A model generated the notes under the pieces. That model saw only the letters and a list, made by a program, of their open reading frames with translations. It was not told the DNA's origin and made no database searches. A program made the position numbers and the translations under genes. Shown one piece after another: positions 26,694 to 36,277 of a stretch of DNA of 64,000 nucleotides; position 1 is the stretch's first letter, and every line of letters begins with the position of its first letter. The DNA is from Streptomyces cacaoi (lineage in GTDB: Bacteria > Actinomycetota > Actinomycetes > Streptomycetales > Streptomycetaceae): positions 186,001 through 250,000 of the forward strand of contig NZ_BJMM01000002.1 of NCBI RefSeq assembly GCF_006539165.1. Direction: 5' to 3'.

Positions 26694-29600
26694 GTGGGAA
26701 GTTCCGAGTCCGATATACATGTGCTTCCTGCGAGCCGCGCCCAGGAAGCGATCTGGTACGAACAGGAGGCACGCCGGACCGGCAGCAACTGCGGGCATTT
26801 CTCCGTCACTCTCCAAGGGTCCGTCCCGGAATCCGCCGTACGGGAGGCGTGCCGTGTCGTGGTGCGCCGGCATCCCGCACTGCGCACCCTTTTCTCTCCC
26901 GGGAACGACGGCAGACTGCTGCGCACCGTCCGGCCCGCCGACGACGTATTCCATTGCACAACGGAAGAGCTCCCGGCCCCCGCGGGAAAAGAGATAGCGG
27001 CCACCCGTGAATGGGTCCGCAGCCGGTACGGAACCTGTTCCTGGCCGCTGCGCACCGAACCCCCGGCCCGCTTCCACATCCTCCGGCACGGCCCCGGCCG
27101 CACCACGCTCGCCGTCGTCGTCCACCACATCGGATTCGACGGCCGCTCGAAATTCCTCTTCGCCCGGGAATTCTCCGCCGCCCTCACCGCGCTGCGCGCC
27201 GGCGAGCCCCCCGAGGAGACCCCGCTGGAGGAGCCGGCGGAGACCGGGGAGGAGAGCCCCGGGACGGGCGAGCGGGTCCGGCGCCGCTGGGCGGAGCTGG
27301 CGTCGGTGGAGGCCGGCACCCGGCTGCTGCCCGGCGCGGCACCGGCCGGCTCCGTGCCCGGCGGCGAACGGCCGGGCGACGAGGGGCCGGTGCTCACCTC
27401 CCCGCGCTTCGACGTACCCGAGGGACCCGCGCTGCGCCGGCTCGCCCGCGCGGGCGGCACCTCGCTGTTCAGCGCCCTCATGGCCTGCACGGCCGCGCAG
27501 TTGACCGCGTACGGCAACCCCTGCCCGGCGCTGTCGGTCACCGTCGACTCCAGCACCCCGGACAACCGGCATCTGATCGGGATGCAGGTCAATGTGGTGC
27601 CCGTGGCGCTGCCCGTCCGGCCGGACGACACCTTCCACGATCTGCTCAAGACCGCACGCGGCGCCCTGGAACAGGTCGACCTCGTACGCCGGTTGCCCTT
27701 CCAGGACCTGGTGCGTGCCGGGCGTGCCCAGGGCGCCGAGGAAACCTGGGGCAGGATCGGGCTGTCCTACCCGCGGGTCCCCGGCGATCTTCCCGGCATC
27801 CCCGGGCTCGCGCCGCAGTGGGACTTCTTCGCGCCCAACTTCGCGGCGACCTTCGATGTGACCCTCCAGGTGCGGGCCACCGCCGAGGAGTGCTTCGGCC
27901 GCGTCGACTACGTGGACGGCCTGCTCGACGCCGGGAGCGCGGAGCTGATCGGCGCCCATTTCCAGCGCGTGGCACGGGCCTTCACCGACCGGCCGGACAC
28001 CCCCGTGTCACGGCTCGACCTCCGCGCGGACGCCACCCGCCGTGCGGCACGGACCCGTTGGGAGTCCCCCGCGAGCGCACGCCCGGCCCGCGCCACCGGA
28101 GCCCGCGCGTCGGACGCCGAAGAAGCGCCGGCCCGCGCGACCGGAACCCGCGCTGAGGAAGTCGCCGGGGCGGAGGCCGAGGTCCCGGACGCCGTCGTGC
28201 GACTGGCCGGGGCCTTACCCGCGGACGCCGACGCCACCGCGGCCGCCGTCGCCACCGCCGTCCACGAGGAGCTGGCCCGCGCCGGTGTACCGCTGCGTGC
28301 CCTGGTCGGCTGCGGCGTCCGCGATCCCGCCGACCCCCGGCTGTACGCCACGCTCTGCGCGGTCATCCGCTACGGCGCGGTGCCCGTACTGCCGTCCGGA
28401 CCGTCCGTACCCGGCGGGCCGGAGGGGACGGAGGGGCCCGACGCCGCCGAGTACCGGGTCGTCTTCCCGGCCGAAGGCTCCGAGGCGGGCCCGCGAGCCG
28501 TGCGGTGCCCGGGCGTCGCCGGGTCCGGCGGGGACGACCGGCCGCGGCGCGTGCTCGCGCAGGCCGTCGCGCTCGCGGCACGGCAGGCCCGCGCCGAGGC
28601 GGAGGCCGGACGCCGCCCGCGGGTGCTCGCGCTCTCGCCGGTCTCCTCGCGCGGCTTCCTCCAGGAGCTGCTCACCGCCTGGTACGCCCGCGGCACCCTC
28701 GTCGTGCCGCCCGGTGACGTCCCGCACGACCCCGAGGAGATCCTCGCCGCCCTCCGGGACGGCGCACACCCGGCGGACCTCGCGCTCGTACCGCCGCCGC
28801 TGCTCCAGCCGCTGGCCGCCCGCGCGGTGGCCGGACCCGCGCCCGCACCGCCCGTCACCGTCGTCGTCCCGCACGGCCGTCCCGCCGTCACGGACGAGCT
28901 GCACCGGTGGCGCCGCGCCGGTGCCGTCCTGCGCCTCCAGCTCACCGATCCGGACGCCGACGTCGTCGCCGTCGGCGCGCTGACGGAGGACGGCTGGCTG
29001 CTCACCGACCGGGTGGACGGCCGCGCACTGCACGCCCGCAGCGCCCACACCGACCACCCGCTGCCCGAGGGCGTCCCGGGCACGCTGTGGCAGGGCGCCC
29101 CGGGCACCGACGGCGCGGGGCCGCTCCGTGCGGCCGGGGCCGAGGTCACGCTCCGTGCGGACGGCGCGCTGCTGCTGCACGAGGGCACCGGCGAGGAGCA
29201 CGTCGGTGCGCTGGAGCGGGCCCTGTGCTCCCTGGAGTCCGTCGGCGAGGCGTGCGTCCTGCCGGGAGCGTGCGAGGACGGCGGCGCGCTCGCGGTCCTG
29301 GTGCCCGCGCCGGGACACCGCGTCGACAGCGCCGATCCCGGGTTCCGGCGGATGCTCCACGACGCGCTGGCAGACCAGGAAGTCCCCGGCCGCATCAGGG
29401 TGGCCGACCGATGTCCGCGCACCCCGGAGGGGCGGATCGACCGGGAGCGAATCCTCCGGGAGCATCAGGAGAGCCGACTCATGTCCCAGCCACAGCAGCT
29501 CACCCCCCTCCAGCAGGCCGTCGCCCGGATGTGGCAGGAGACGCTGGAGAGCGGCGAGCTGGATCTGGACACCAACTTCTTTCTCGCGGGCGGCCATTCG

Positions 29601-29759
29601 CTGCTGGCCACCAGGGTTCTCACCAAGGTCGCCGAGGAGTTCTCCATCGAGCTGACCTTCCGCGATCTGCTGGAGAACCCCACGGTCGGCGAGTTCAGCG
29701 CGGCCGTGGAGCAGGCCATGCTCGATCACCTCCGCGCCGGCGGCGCCGGCAGCCGGTAG
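26694..29759 (+). CDS. NRPS: condensation - degenerate adenylation - carrier (C-A*-T)
   Basis: This 1021-aa protein starts with a condensation domain (about 10-440) with an intact HHIGFDG motif near residue 143. A charged Ala/Arg-rich linker follows. Residues about 490-930 resemble an A domain in outline (VIRYGAVPVLPSG, ARGTLVVPPGDVP, CPRTPEGRIDRERI) but lack the A3 phosphate loop, lack YGxTE and have Arg for the A10 Lys, so the domain should be inactive. A normal carrier (NFFLAGGHSLLATRV, Ser near 968) ends the protein. As the first module it begins with C, which suggests acylation of the first amino acid by a CoA-linked acyl group. GTG 26694 follows GGGAG. Confidence 0.85.
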   Translation: MGSSESDIHVLPASRAQEAIWYEQEARRTGSNCGHFSVTLQGSVPESAVREACRVVVRRHPALRTLFSPGNDGRLLRTVRPADDVFHCTTEELPAPAGKEIAATREWVRSRYGTCSWPLRTEPPARFHILRHGPGRTTLAVVVHHIGFDGRSKFLFAREFSAALTALRAGEPPEETPLEEPAETGEESPGTGERVRRRWAELASVEAGTRLLPGAAPAGSVPGGERPGDEGPVLTSPRFDVPEGPALRRLARAGGTSLFSALMACTAAQLTAYGNPCPALSVTVDSSTPDNRHLIGMQVNVVPVALPVRPDDTFHDLLKTARGALEQVDLVRRLPFQDLVRAGRAQGAEETWGRIGLSYPRVPGDLPGIPGLAPQWDFFAPNFAATFDVTLQVRATAEECFGRVDYVDGLLDAGSAELIGAHFQRVARAFTDRPDTPVSRLDLRADATRRAARTRWESPASARPARATGARASDAEEAPARATGTRAEEVAGAEAEVPDAVVRLAGALPADADATAAAVATAVHEELARAGVPLRALVGCGVRDPADPRLYATLCAVIRYGAVPVLPSGPSVPGGPEGTEGPDAAEYRVVFPAEGSEAGPRAVRCPGVAGSGGDDRPRRVLAQAVALAARQARAEAEAGRRPRVLALSPVSSRGFLQELLTAWYARGTLVVPPGDVPHDPEEILAALRDGAHPADLALVPPPLLQPLAARAVAGPAPAPPVTVVVPHGRPAVTDELHRWRRAGAVLRLQLTDPDADVVAVGALTEDGWLLTDRVDGRALHARSAHTDHPLPEGVPGTLWQGAPGTDGAGPLRAAGAEVTLRADGALLLHEGTGEEHVGALERALCSLESVGEACVLPGACEDGGALAVLVPAPGHRVDSADPGFRRMLHDALADQEVPGRIRVADRCPRTPEGRIDRERILREHQESRLMSQPQQLTPLQQAVARMWQETLESGELDLDTNFFLAGGHSLLATRVLTKVAEEFSIELTFRDLLENPTVGEFSAAVEQAMLDHLRAGGAGSR

Positions 29760-29822
29760 CGCCCGGCGCCGGTGGCCCCGGGCCGTCGCGTCCCGTACCG
29801 CGGCGGACCGGTGGCCGCCGGT

Positions 29823-29857
29823 ACGACGGGCCGGGACGGGTGCACCCGGCCCGTCGT
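29823..29857. terminator. Hairpin between the C-A*-T gene and ccr
   Basis: Perfect 13-bp arms (29823-29835 and 29845-29857) with a 9-nt loop lie 64 bp after the stop codon. There is no T tract. It may terminate part of the transcription or set the mRNA boundary before ccr. Confidence 0.6.
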
Positions 29858-29927
29858 CCGTCATCGGCCGGCGGTGCCGGCGCGGTGTCCGGTCACGAGG
29901 AACCATCCACACTGCTAGGGGGAACAC

Positions 29928-31253
29928 GTGCACAGCATGATCGAAGCCGTTGCCGGGGGAGCTTCCGCCGAGGAGCTGGCGAGCCTTCCGGTTCCCGACG
30001 CCTACCTGGCCGCGCACACCCGGGCCGAGGACGCCGCCGACTACGAGGGCAGGCCCACCGAGGAGAAGGACATCCGCAAGACCGTCCACCTGGACGAGGT
30101 CCCGATGCCCGAACTCGCCCCCGACGAGGCGCTGGTGGCGGTGATGGCGAGCGCCATCAACTACAACACGGTGTGGTCCGCGCTCTTCGAGCCCCTGTCG
30201 ACCTTCCGGTTCCTGCCGCAGATGCGCAAGGAAGGGCCGTGGGGCGCCCGGCACGACCAGCCGTACCACGTGCTGGGCTCGGACGCTTCCGGGGTGATCG
30301 TCCGCACCGGGAGCGCCGTACGCCGCTGGGCGGTCGGGGACCGCGTGGTGGTCGCCACCGCCTATCTCGACGGCCAGGACCCGGCATCCCAGCAGGACGG
30401 CATGCTGGCCGCCGACCAGAAGGCGTGGGGCTTCGAGACCAACTTCGGCGGCCTGGCGCACTTCACCGTCGTCAAGGTGAACCAGCTCATGCCCAAGCCC
30501 GCACATCTCACCTGGGAGGAGGCGGCCTGCAACCCGCTGTGCGCGGGCACCGCCTACCGCATGCTGGTCAGCCCGAACGGCGCCGGTATGAAGCAGGGGG
30601 ACGTCGTCCTCATCTGGGGGGCCACCGGCGGCCTCGGCGGATACGCCGTGCAGTACGTGCGCAACGGCGGCGGCATCCCCGTCGGTGTGGTCGGCTCCGG
30701 CGCCAAGGCCGACCTGCTGCGCGATCTGGGCTGCGAAGCGGTCGTCAACCGCAGCGAGTTGACGGCGGCGGCCGAGGGCGCGCCCGAGCAGGAGCAGTGG
30801 CGCGAGATGGGCCGGCTGATCCGGCGCCAGGTCGGCGAGGACCCGCACATCGTCTTCGAGCACGTGGGCCGGCAGACGTTCGGCGCCTCGGTCTTCCTGG
30901 CCCGCCGCGGCGGCACGGTGGTCACCTGCGGCTCCAGCACCGGCTACATGCACCAGTTCGACAACCGCTATCTGTGGATGAAGCTCAAGCGCATCGTCGG
31001 CAGCCACGGCGCCAACTACCAGGAGGCGTACGAGGCCAACCGGCTCATCCAGATGGGCCGGGTCGTCCCCACCCTCTCCGCCGTCTACCCGCTGGAGGAG
31101 GTCGCCGAGGCCGCGTACTCGGTGCAGCGCAACGACCACATCGGCAAGGTGGGCGTGCGCGTCCTCGCCCCGGGCGACGACTGCGGCGTCGAGGATCCCG
31201 CACTGCGGGAGCGCGTCGGCGAGGAGCGCATCCGCCTCTTCCGCGACCGCTGA
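29928..31253 (+). CDS. ccr: Crotonyl-CoA carboxylase/reductase
   Basis: This 441-aa medium-chain reductase shows the carboxylating-enoyl-reductase pattern: start region with ASAINYNTVWSALFEP (CO2-site Asn), WGFETNFGG (Phe-Glu pair), NADPH site WGATGGLGGYA, and GSHGANYQEAYEANR carrying the CO2-site His. It reductively carboxylates 2-enoyl-CoAs to alkylmalonyl-CoAs. Primary-metabolism Ccr has, as I recall, Phe in GSHFANY where this protein has Gly, a change that may widen the acyl pocket for longer chains. With the mutase and epimerase downstream it resembles a cut-down ethylmalonyl-CoA pathway. GTG 29928 follows AGGGGG. Confidence 0.92.
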   Translation: MHSMIEAVAGGASAEELASLPVPDAYLAAHTRAEDAADYEGRPTEEKDIRKTVHLDEVPMPELAPDEALVAVMASAINYNTVWSALFEPLSTFRFLPQMRKEGPWGARHDQPYHVLGSDASGVIVRTGSAVRRWAVGDRVVVATAYLDGQDPASQQDGMLAADQKAWGFETNFGGLAHFTVVKVNQLMPKPAHLTWEEAACNPLCAGTAYRMLVSPNGAGMKQGDVVLIWGATGGLGGYAVQYVRNGGGIPVGVVGSGAKADLLRDLGCEAVVNRSELTAAAEGAPEQEQWREMGRLIRRQVGEDPHIVFEHVGRQTFGASVFLARRGGTVVTCGSSTGYMHQFDNRYLWMKLKRIVGSHGANYQEAYEANRLIQMGRVVPTLSAVYPLEEVAEAAYSVQRNDHIGKVGVRVLAPGDDCGVEDPALRERVGEERIRLFRDR

Positions 31254-31531
31254 CGGGCCCTGCGGGCACGGGGGTTCGGGCCGCTGCTGCCGTGCGCAGC
31301 ACCCCGGCCGACCCGTGCCCGCACACCGGTCCGCGCCCGCACACACCCGCACGCCGGTACCCGCCCGCGCACCGGCACGCGCCCCCGCACGGCACCGCCC
31401 GCACCACCTTCGTGCCGTGCGGGGGCGCGCCCGCCGTCCGCCCGCCGCGCCGCCTGAACCGTCCGGCCCCCGCAGCGCGCCCGGCCGCCCCGCCGCTCCG
31501 ACGGAGCCCGACCCCAAGGACTCAGCACGCC

Positions 31532-34500
31532 ATGCCGCAGCACCGCTCCGCACCGCAGCACCCCGGCACCGCGCCCGCGTGCACGGACACCCCGACCGGC
31601 ACATCCGGTACCTCCGGCACATCCGGTTCCGGGGACGACCCGGTGAGCCCGCCGCCCCGGGAGCCGACGGCGTCCCCGGCCGAGCCCTCGCCGTCCTCCG
31701 CGCCGCTGTCCTCCGCGCAGGCCAGGCTGTGGTTCCTGCACCAGCTGAAGCCCGCGAGCACCGCCTACACCGTGCACCGGTCCGCCACGCTCACCGGGCC
31801 GTTGGACCGGGCGGCGCTGGCCGCGGCGGTCGACGCGCTGGTCGCCCGGCACCCGGCGCTGCGCACCACCGTCGAGACCGGCACCGGTACGGAAGCGGAC
31901 GACGGCACGCCCCGGCGCCGCGTCCACCCGCCCCGACACGGTCTGCTGGACGTCACCGATCTGACGGGGGCCGGGCCCGGACAGGCACGGCGCGCCGCCG
32001 AGCGGGAGACGGACCGGGAGGCCCGGCACCGCTTCGACCTCGCCGCCGGCCCGCTGTTCCGGCCCCGGCTGCTGTGCGTGGCCGAGGACGAACACGTCCT
32101 CTCGCTCACCTTCCACCACATCGTCGTCGACAGCTGGTCCCTCGGCGTCCTCCAGCGCGACCTCGCCGAGCTGTACCGCGCGGCACGCGAGGGCCGCCCG
32201 CCCGAACTGCCCCCGCTCGACGGGGAGTCCGCCGACGGCACGTCCCCGGAGGACGCCGAGGACCCGGAGGCCGCTGCCGGGTACGCGGCGCAGCTCGCCT
32301 ACTGGGAGAAGCAGCTCGACGGGCTGCCGGAAGCGCTCGACCTGCCCCGGACGGCGGCGCCCGCGGTCGCGCCGGACGAGGCGCGCACGGACGGCGGGGA
32401 CGAAGCAGACGAAGCAGATGCGGCGCACCGGCCGGACGGAGCGGACGCGGCGGAGCGCCCCGAGGGCCGGGAGTGCCGCTTCGTGCTGCCGGCGGCGACG
32501 GCGACCCGGCTGCGGCAGCTGTCGGCGCAGCGCCGCAGCACGCTGTTCATGACGTGCCTGGCCGCTGTGCAGGCCCTGTTGAGCCGGTACACGGGGGCCG
32601 AGGACGCCGAGGACGCCAAAGACATCGTGGTGGGCTTTCCCGTCGCCGGGCGGCACAGCAGTCGGCTGCACGACCGGGTGGGCTTCTTCGTCAACTCCCT
32701 GCCGGCGCGGACCGACTGCTCCGGTGACCCGTCGTTCGCCACCCTGCTGGGCCGGGTGCGGGAGACGGTGCTGGGCGCGATGGAACACCAACGGGTGCCG
32801 TTCGAGGAGCTGGTGGCCCGGTTCGCGCGGCGGCGGGAGGCGGAGGGCAACCCGCTGTTCCAGGTGTGGTTCGATCTGCGGCCGCGTGCCACCCCGCCCC
32901 GGCTCGACGGCGTCGACAGCCGGCTCTCCCCGACGAAGGTCACCACCACCAGGTTCGACCTGGAGTTCCACTTCGAGGACACGGGCGGGGAGTTGCTCTG
33001 CCACCTCGTCCACCGGCCGGGGGTGTTCGACGAGCCCGTCGTCGCGCGGATGGCCGCGCACTGTCTGCGGCTGCTGGAGCACGTCGCCGCCGAGCCGGAG
33101 ACCGCGCTCTCGGCGCTGCGGCTCGGCGACGCCGCCGAGGCCGAACTGCTCGACCGGTTCGCCGCCGGCCCGGCGCCCGTACCCGCCGCCGCCCGTCCGC
33201 TCGTCGAGGGCTTTCTGGAGCAGGTGCGGGCCCGGCCGCACGCGGTGGCCGTCGAGGACGCCGCCGGAACGGTGGACTACGCCTCCCTGCACGCCCGTTC
33301 GGACCGGGTGGCCGGGCTGCTGCGCTCGCGCGGTATCGGCCCCGACGACGTGGTGGCCCTGTGCGCGCCCCGCGGTGCCGGTGCCGTCGCCGCCGTCCTG
33401 GGCATCCTCAAGGCCGGCGCCGCCCACCTGCCCGTACAGGCCGACCAGCCGGCCGACCGCGTCGCCTACATGCTGCGCGACGCCGGCGCCGTCCTGGCGC
33501 TCGTCGGTGACGGCTGTGCCGAACGGCTCCCGCCGCAGGCGGCGCTGCCGGTGGTCACCCTGGCGGAGGCCGAGGCGTACGCGGAGCCGCGGGACGCGGC
33601 CGCCCCGCAGCCGCCGTCCGCCGGGCCCGATCACCTCATGTACGTGCTGTACACCTCCGGTTCGACGGGCCGACCCAAGGGCGTCGCCATGCGGCGCGGT
33701 GCCCTGGAGAACCTGGTGCGCTGGCAGCTGGCCGGTGCGCCGGAGCCCTGCCGCACCTTCCACATCACCCCGCAGGGCTTCGACGTCTCCGTCCAGGAGG
33801 TGTTCGTGACGCTGCTGTCCGGCGGCACCCTCGTCGTGCCGCCGCCGGACGCCCGCCGCGACCCCGACCTGCTGCACGACGAGGCGGTGCGCCGGGACGT
33901 CCGGCGCGTCTTCCTGCCCCCGCTGGTCCTGCACCAGCTCGCCCGCGCGGCGCTGGCCGACGGACGGCCCTCCCCGCTGCGGGAGTTCGTCGTCGCGGGG
34001 GACCGGCTGGACCTGCCCGCCGACACGGTGCGTTTCCTGCGGGGTCTGCCCGGCGTCGTCGTCGAGAACCACTACGGCCCCACGGAGACCCATGTCGTCA
34101 CCGCGCACCGGCTGACCGGGCCGCCCGGCGACTGGCCGGCCCACCCGCCGATCGGCCGGCCCGTCGCCGGTGTGCGGGTGCGGGTGGCCGGCCCGGACCT
34201 GCGGCCCGTCCCGCTGGGCGTCCCCGGCGAGTTGATCGCCGAGGGCGCCTGCCTCGCCCGCGGCTACACCGGCGCCGCCGCATCCGGTCAGGACCGTTTC
34301 CTGCCCGACCCGCACGGCCCCGGGCGGCTGTACCGCACCGGCGACCTGGCCCGGTGGCGGCCCGACGGCACGCTGGAGCACCTGGGCCGGATCGACGCGC
34401 AGATCAAGTTGCGCGGCCACCGCATCGAGCCGGGCGAGGTGGAGGCCGCCCTGCGCTCCCACCGGGCCGTCGCCGACGCGGTGGTGTGCGCCACGGGCGA

Positions 34501-36277
34501 CGAGCCGGCCCTGCGCCACCTGGTCGGCTACGTCGTCCCGGCCGGTGAGCCGCCCGAGGACTGGCACACCGAGCTGACGGGATTTCTGCGCGGCCGCGTC
34601 CCCGGGCACATGGTGCCCTCGGTGTTCGTGCCGCTGGACGCGCTGCCGGTCACCCGCACCGGGAAGGTGGACCGCAGGGCCCTGCCCGCACCACCGGCCC
34701 GCCCGGCCCGGCGCGGCACCGCACCGGCGGCCCCCCGCGACCGGGTGGAGCGGCTGCTGCTGGAGCAGTGGCGGCAGGCGCTCGGCGACGGCCGGCTCGG
34801 CATCCACGACGACTTCTTCGACGCCGGGGGCCACTCGCTGCTGGCGCCCGCGCTCGTCCGGCAGGCCGGCGCCGCACTGGGCGTGCGCCTCGGCGTGCGC
34901 GACCTCTTCGAGCAGCCCAGCGTGGCCCGGCTGGCCGCCGTCCTGCGCGACCGGGCGTCCGGCGGCGCACGGCCGGCGGGGGAGACGGGCCCGTCGGCGG
35001 AACACCCCCCGGCCGCCGGAGCGGCCGAAGCGGCGTCCGCGGCACGCGCCGAGCGGATGCGCACGGCCACGCTGGGCCCGGGGTTCGCGGTCGCGCCGGA
35101 CGCCTCGGGTCCGGCGGACGGCACGGCGGAGCCCCTGCTCACCGGCGCGACCGGACTGCTCGGCACCTATCTGCTGGATGTGCTGCTGCGCCGGGGCACC
35201 GGCCGGGTGCACTGCCTGGTCCGGGCCGGCAGCGGGCCGGAGGCCCACGCGCGGCTCGTGGACCGGCTGCGTGCCGCCGGCCGCTGGCGTGCGGAGTACG
35301 GCGACCGCGTCGTCGCCGTACCGGCCGACCTGTCGGCGCCGGACCTCGGCCTGACCGACGCCGAGCGGGACCGGCTGGCCGACACCGTGGGGGAGATCCA
35401 CCACTGCGCGGCCGACACCCACGCGCTGCACACCTATGAGCAGGCCGAGCCGGCGAACGTCGGCTCCACCGCGGCGCTGCTGCGGCTGGCGGCCCGCCGG
35501 GGCGTGCCCTTCCACTTCGTCTCGACGCTGGCCGTCGCGCCGCGTGACCCGCGGTCGGGACGGTGCGTGGAGGAGTGGGCCGACGGCCGGGTCGATCTGC
35601 TGGACTCCGCCGACGTCTGCCACGGTTCACCGGGGTACGTGCAGAGCAAGTGGGTGGCCGAACGGCTCGTCGCGCAGGCGGCGGCGGCCGGGCTGCCCGT
35701 CACGGTGCACCGCCTCGCACGGCTCGCGGGCGACCGGGCCACCGGCCGGTATCTGGCCGAGGACGCGCTGTCCGAACTGATCCGCGCGGTGGCCGAGGTG
35801 CGGTGCGCCTCCCGGCTGCCGCTGACCGACCTGTGGACGGCCGTGGACGACGCCGCCGAGTGGATCGTCCGGCTCGCCCGCCGCCCCGACCGTCCCCGGG
35901 TGCCCGTCTACCACCTCCCGGCCGCGGCCGTCGACCTGCGCACGCTGTGGCGCCAGGTGGAGAGCGCGCCCGGCACGCCCGTGCCCCAACTCGACCACGC
36001 ACGCTGGACGGAGGTGCTCGCCGACGGCGGCCCCGCCACGGCGAAGGCACAGGGCATCGCCGCACACCTGGCGGACCGCGCGAGCGTGCCGGGGGTGCGC
36101 GAGCACCTCATCGGCCAGGGCGCGGCCGTGGACTTCACCCGCGCACAGGAAGCGCTGGGGCCCGGGGCCGACCCGGAACTTCCCGAAACCCTGCTGGCGG
36201 CGTTCGTCCGGGCGGCGACGACACCGGACGGCGAGCCCGCCGACGGCGAGACGAAGGAGCAGCCAGACCATGGGTAA
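31532..36277 (+). CDS. NRPS: condensation - adenylation (Pro) - carrier - thioester reductase (C-A-T-R)
   Basis: This 1581-aa single-module synthetase has a disordered Pro/Ser/Thr-rich start, C domain (about 55-490; HHIVVDS near 195, with Ser for the usual Gly), A domain (about 540-1050; YTSGSTGRPKG near 706, YGPTETH near 847, TGKVDR near 1043), carrier (GGHSLL near 1099) and a reductase domain (about 1195-1500; GATGLLG near 1204 and catalytic YVQSK near 1369). The pocket residues read D-V-Q-F-V-A-H-V-V-K, a proline code. NADPH-dependent release would give prolinal, or prolinol after a second reduction. ATG 31532 follows AAGGA; its stop overlaps the mutase start. Confidence 0.9.
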   Translation: MPQHRSAPQHPGTAPACTDTPTGTSGTSGTSGSGDDPVSPPPREPTASPAEPSPSSAPLSSAQARLWFLHQLKPASTAYTVHRSATLTGPLDRAALAAAVDALVARHPALRTTVETGTGTEADDGTPRRRVHPPRHGLLDVTDLTGAGPGQARRAAERETDREARHRFDLAAGPLFRPRLLCVAEDEHVLSLTFHHIVVDSWSLGVLQRDLAELYRAAREGRPPELPPLDGESADGTSPEDAEDPEAAAGYAAQLAYWEKQLDGLPEALDLPRTAAPAVAPDEARTDGGDEADEADAAHRPDGADAAERPEGRECRFVLPAATATRLRQLSAQRRSTLFMTCLAAVQALLSRYTGAEDAEDAKDIVVGFPVAGRHSSRLHDRVGFFVNSLPARTDCSGDPSFATLLGRVRETVLGAMEHQRVPFEELVARFARRREAEGNPLFQVWFDLRPRATPPRLDGVDSRLSPTKVTTTRFDLEFHFEDTGGELLCHLVHRPGVFDEPVVARMAAHCLRLLEHVAAEPETALSALRLGDAAEAELLDRFAAGPAPVPAAARPLVEGFLEQVRARPHAVAVEDAAGTVDYASLHARSDRVAGLLRSRGIGPDDVVALCAPRGAGAVAAVLGILKAGAAHLPVQADQPADRVAYMLRDAGAVLALVGDGCAERLPPQAALPVVTLAEAEAYAEPRDAAAPQPPSAGPDHLMYVLYTSGSTGRPKGVAMRRGALENLVRWQLAGAPEPCRTFHITPQGFDVSVQEVFVTLLSGGTLVVPPPDARRDPDLLHDEAVRRDVRRVFLPPLVLHQLARAALADGRPSPLREFVVAGDRLDLPADTVRFLRGLPGVVVENHYGPTETHVVTAHRLTGPPGDWPAHPPIGRPVAGVRVRVAGPDLRPVPLGVPGELIAEGACLARGYTGAAASGQDRFLPDPHGPGRLYRTGDLARWRPDGTLEHLGRIDAQIKLRGHRIEPGEVEAALRSHRAVADAVVCATGDEPALRHLVGYVVPAGEPPEDWHTELTGFLRGRVPGHMVPSVFVPLDALPVTRTGKVDRRALPAPPARPARRGTAPAAPRDRVERLLLEQWRQALGDGRLGIHDDFFDAGGHSLLAPALVRQAGAALGVRLGVRDLFEQPSVARLAAVLRDRASGGARPAGETGPSAEHPPAAGAAEAASAARAERMRTATLGPGFAVAPDASGPADGTAEPLLTGATGLLGTYLLDVLLRRGTGRVHCLVRAGSGPEAHARLVDRLRAAGRWRAEYGDRVVAVPADLSAPDLGLTDAERDRLADTVGEIHHCAADTHALHTYEQAEPANVGSTAALLRLAARRGVPFHFVSTLAVAPRDPRSGRCVEEWADGRVDLLDSADVCHGSPGYVQSKWVAERLVAQAAAAGLPVTVHRLARLAGDRATGRYLAEDALSELIRAVAEVRCASRLPLTDLWTAVDDAAEWIVRLARRPDRPRVPVYHLPAAAVDLRTLWRQVESAPGTPVPQLDHARWTEVLADGGPATAKAQGIAAHLADRASVPGVREHLIGQGAAVDFTRAQEALGPGADPELPETLLAAFVRAATTPDGEPADGETKEQPDHG

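Noticed and set aside
28907..31531. Possible N-terminal extension of the C-A-T-R synthetase, since its frame stays open far upstream
   Set aside because: This part overlaps the end of the C-A*-T gene and all of ccr in another frame, is Arg/Pro-rich nonsense, and the condensation domain with a proper ribosome site begins after 31532.
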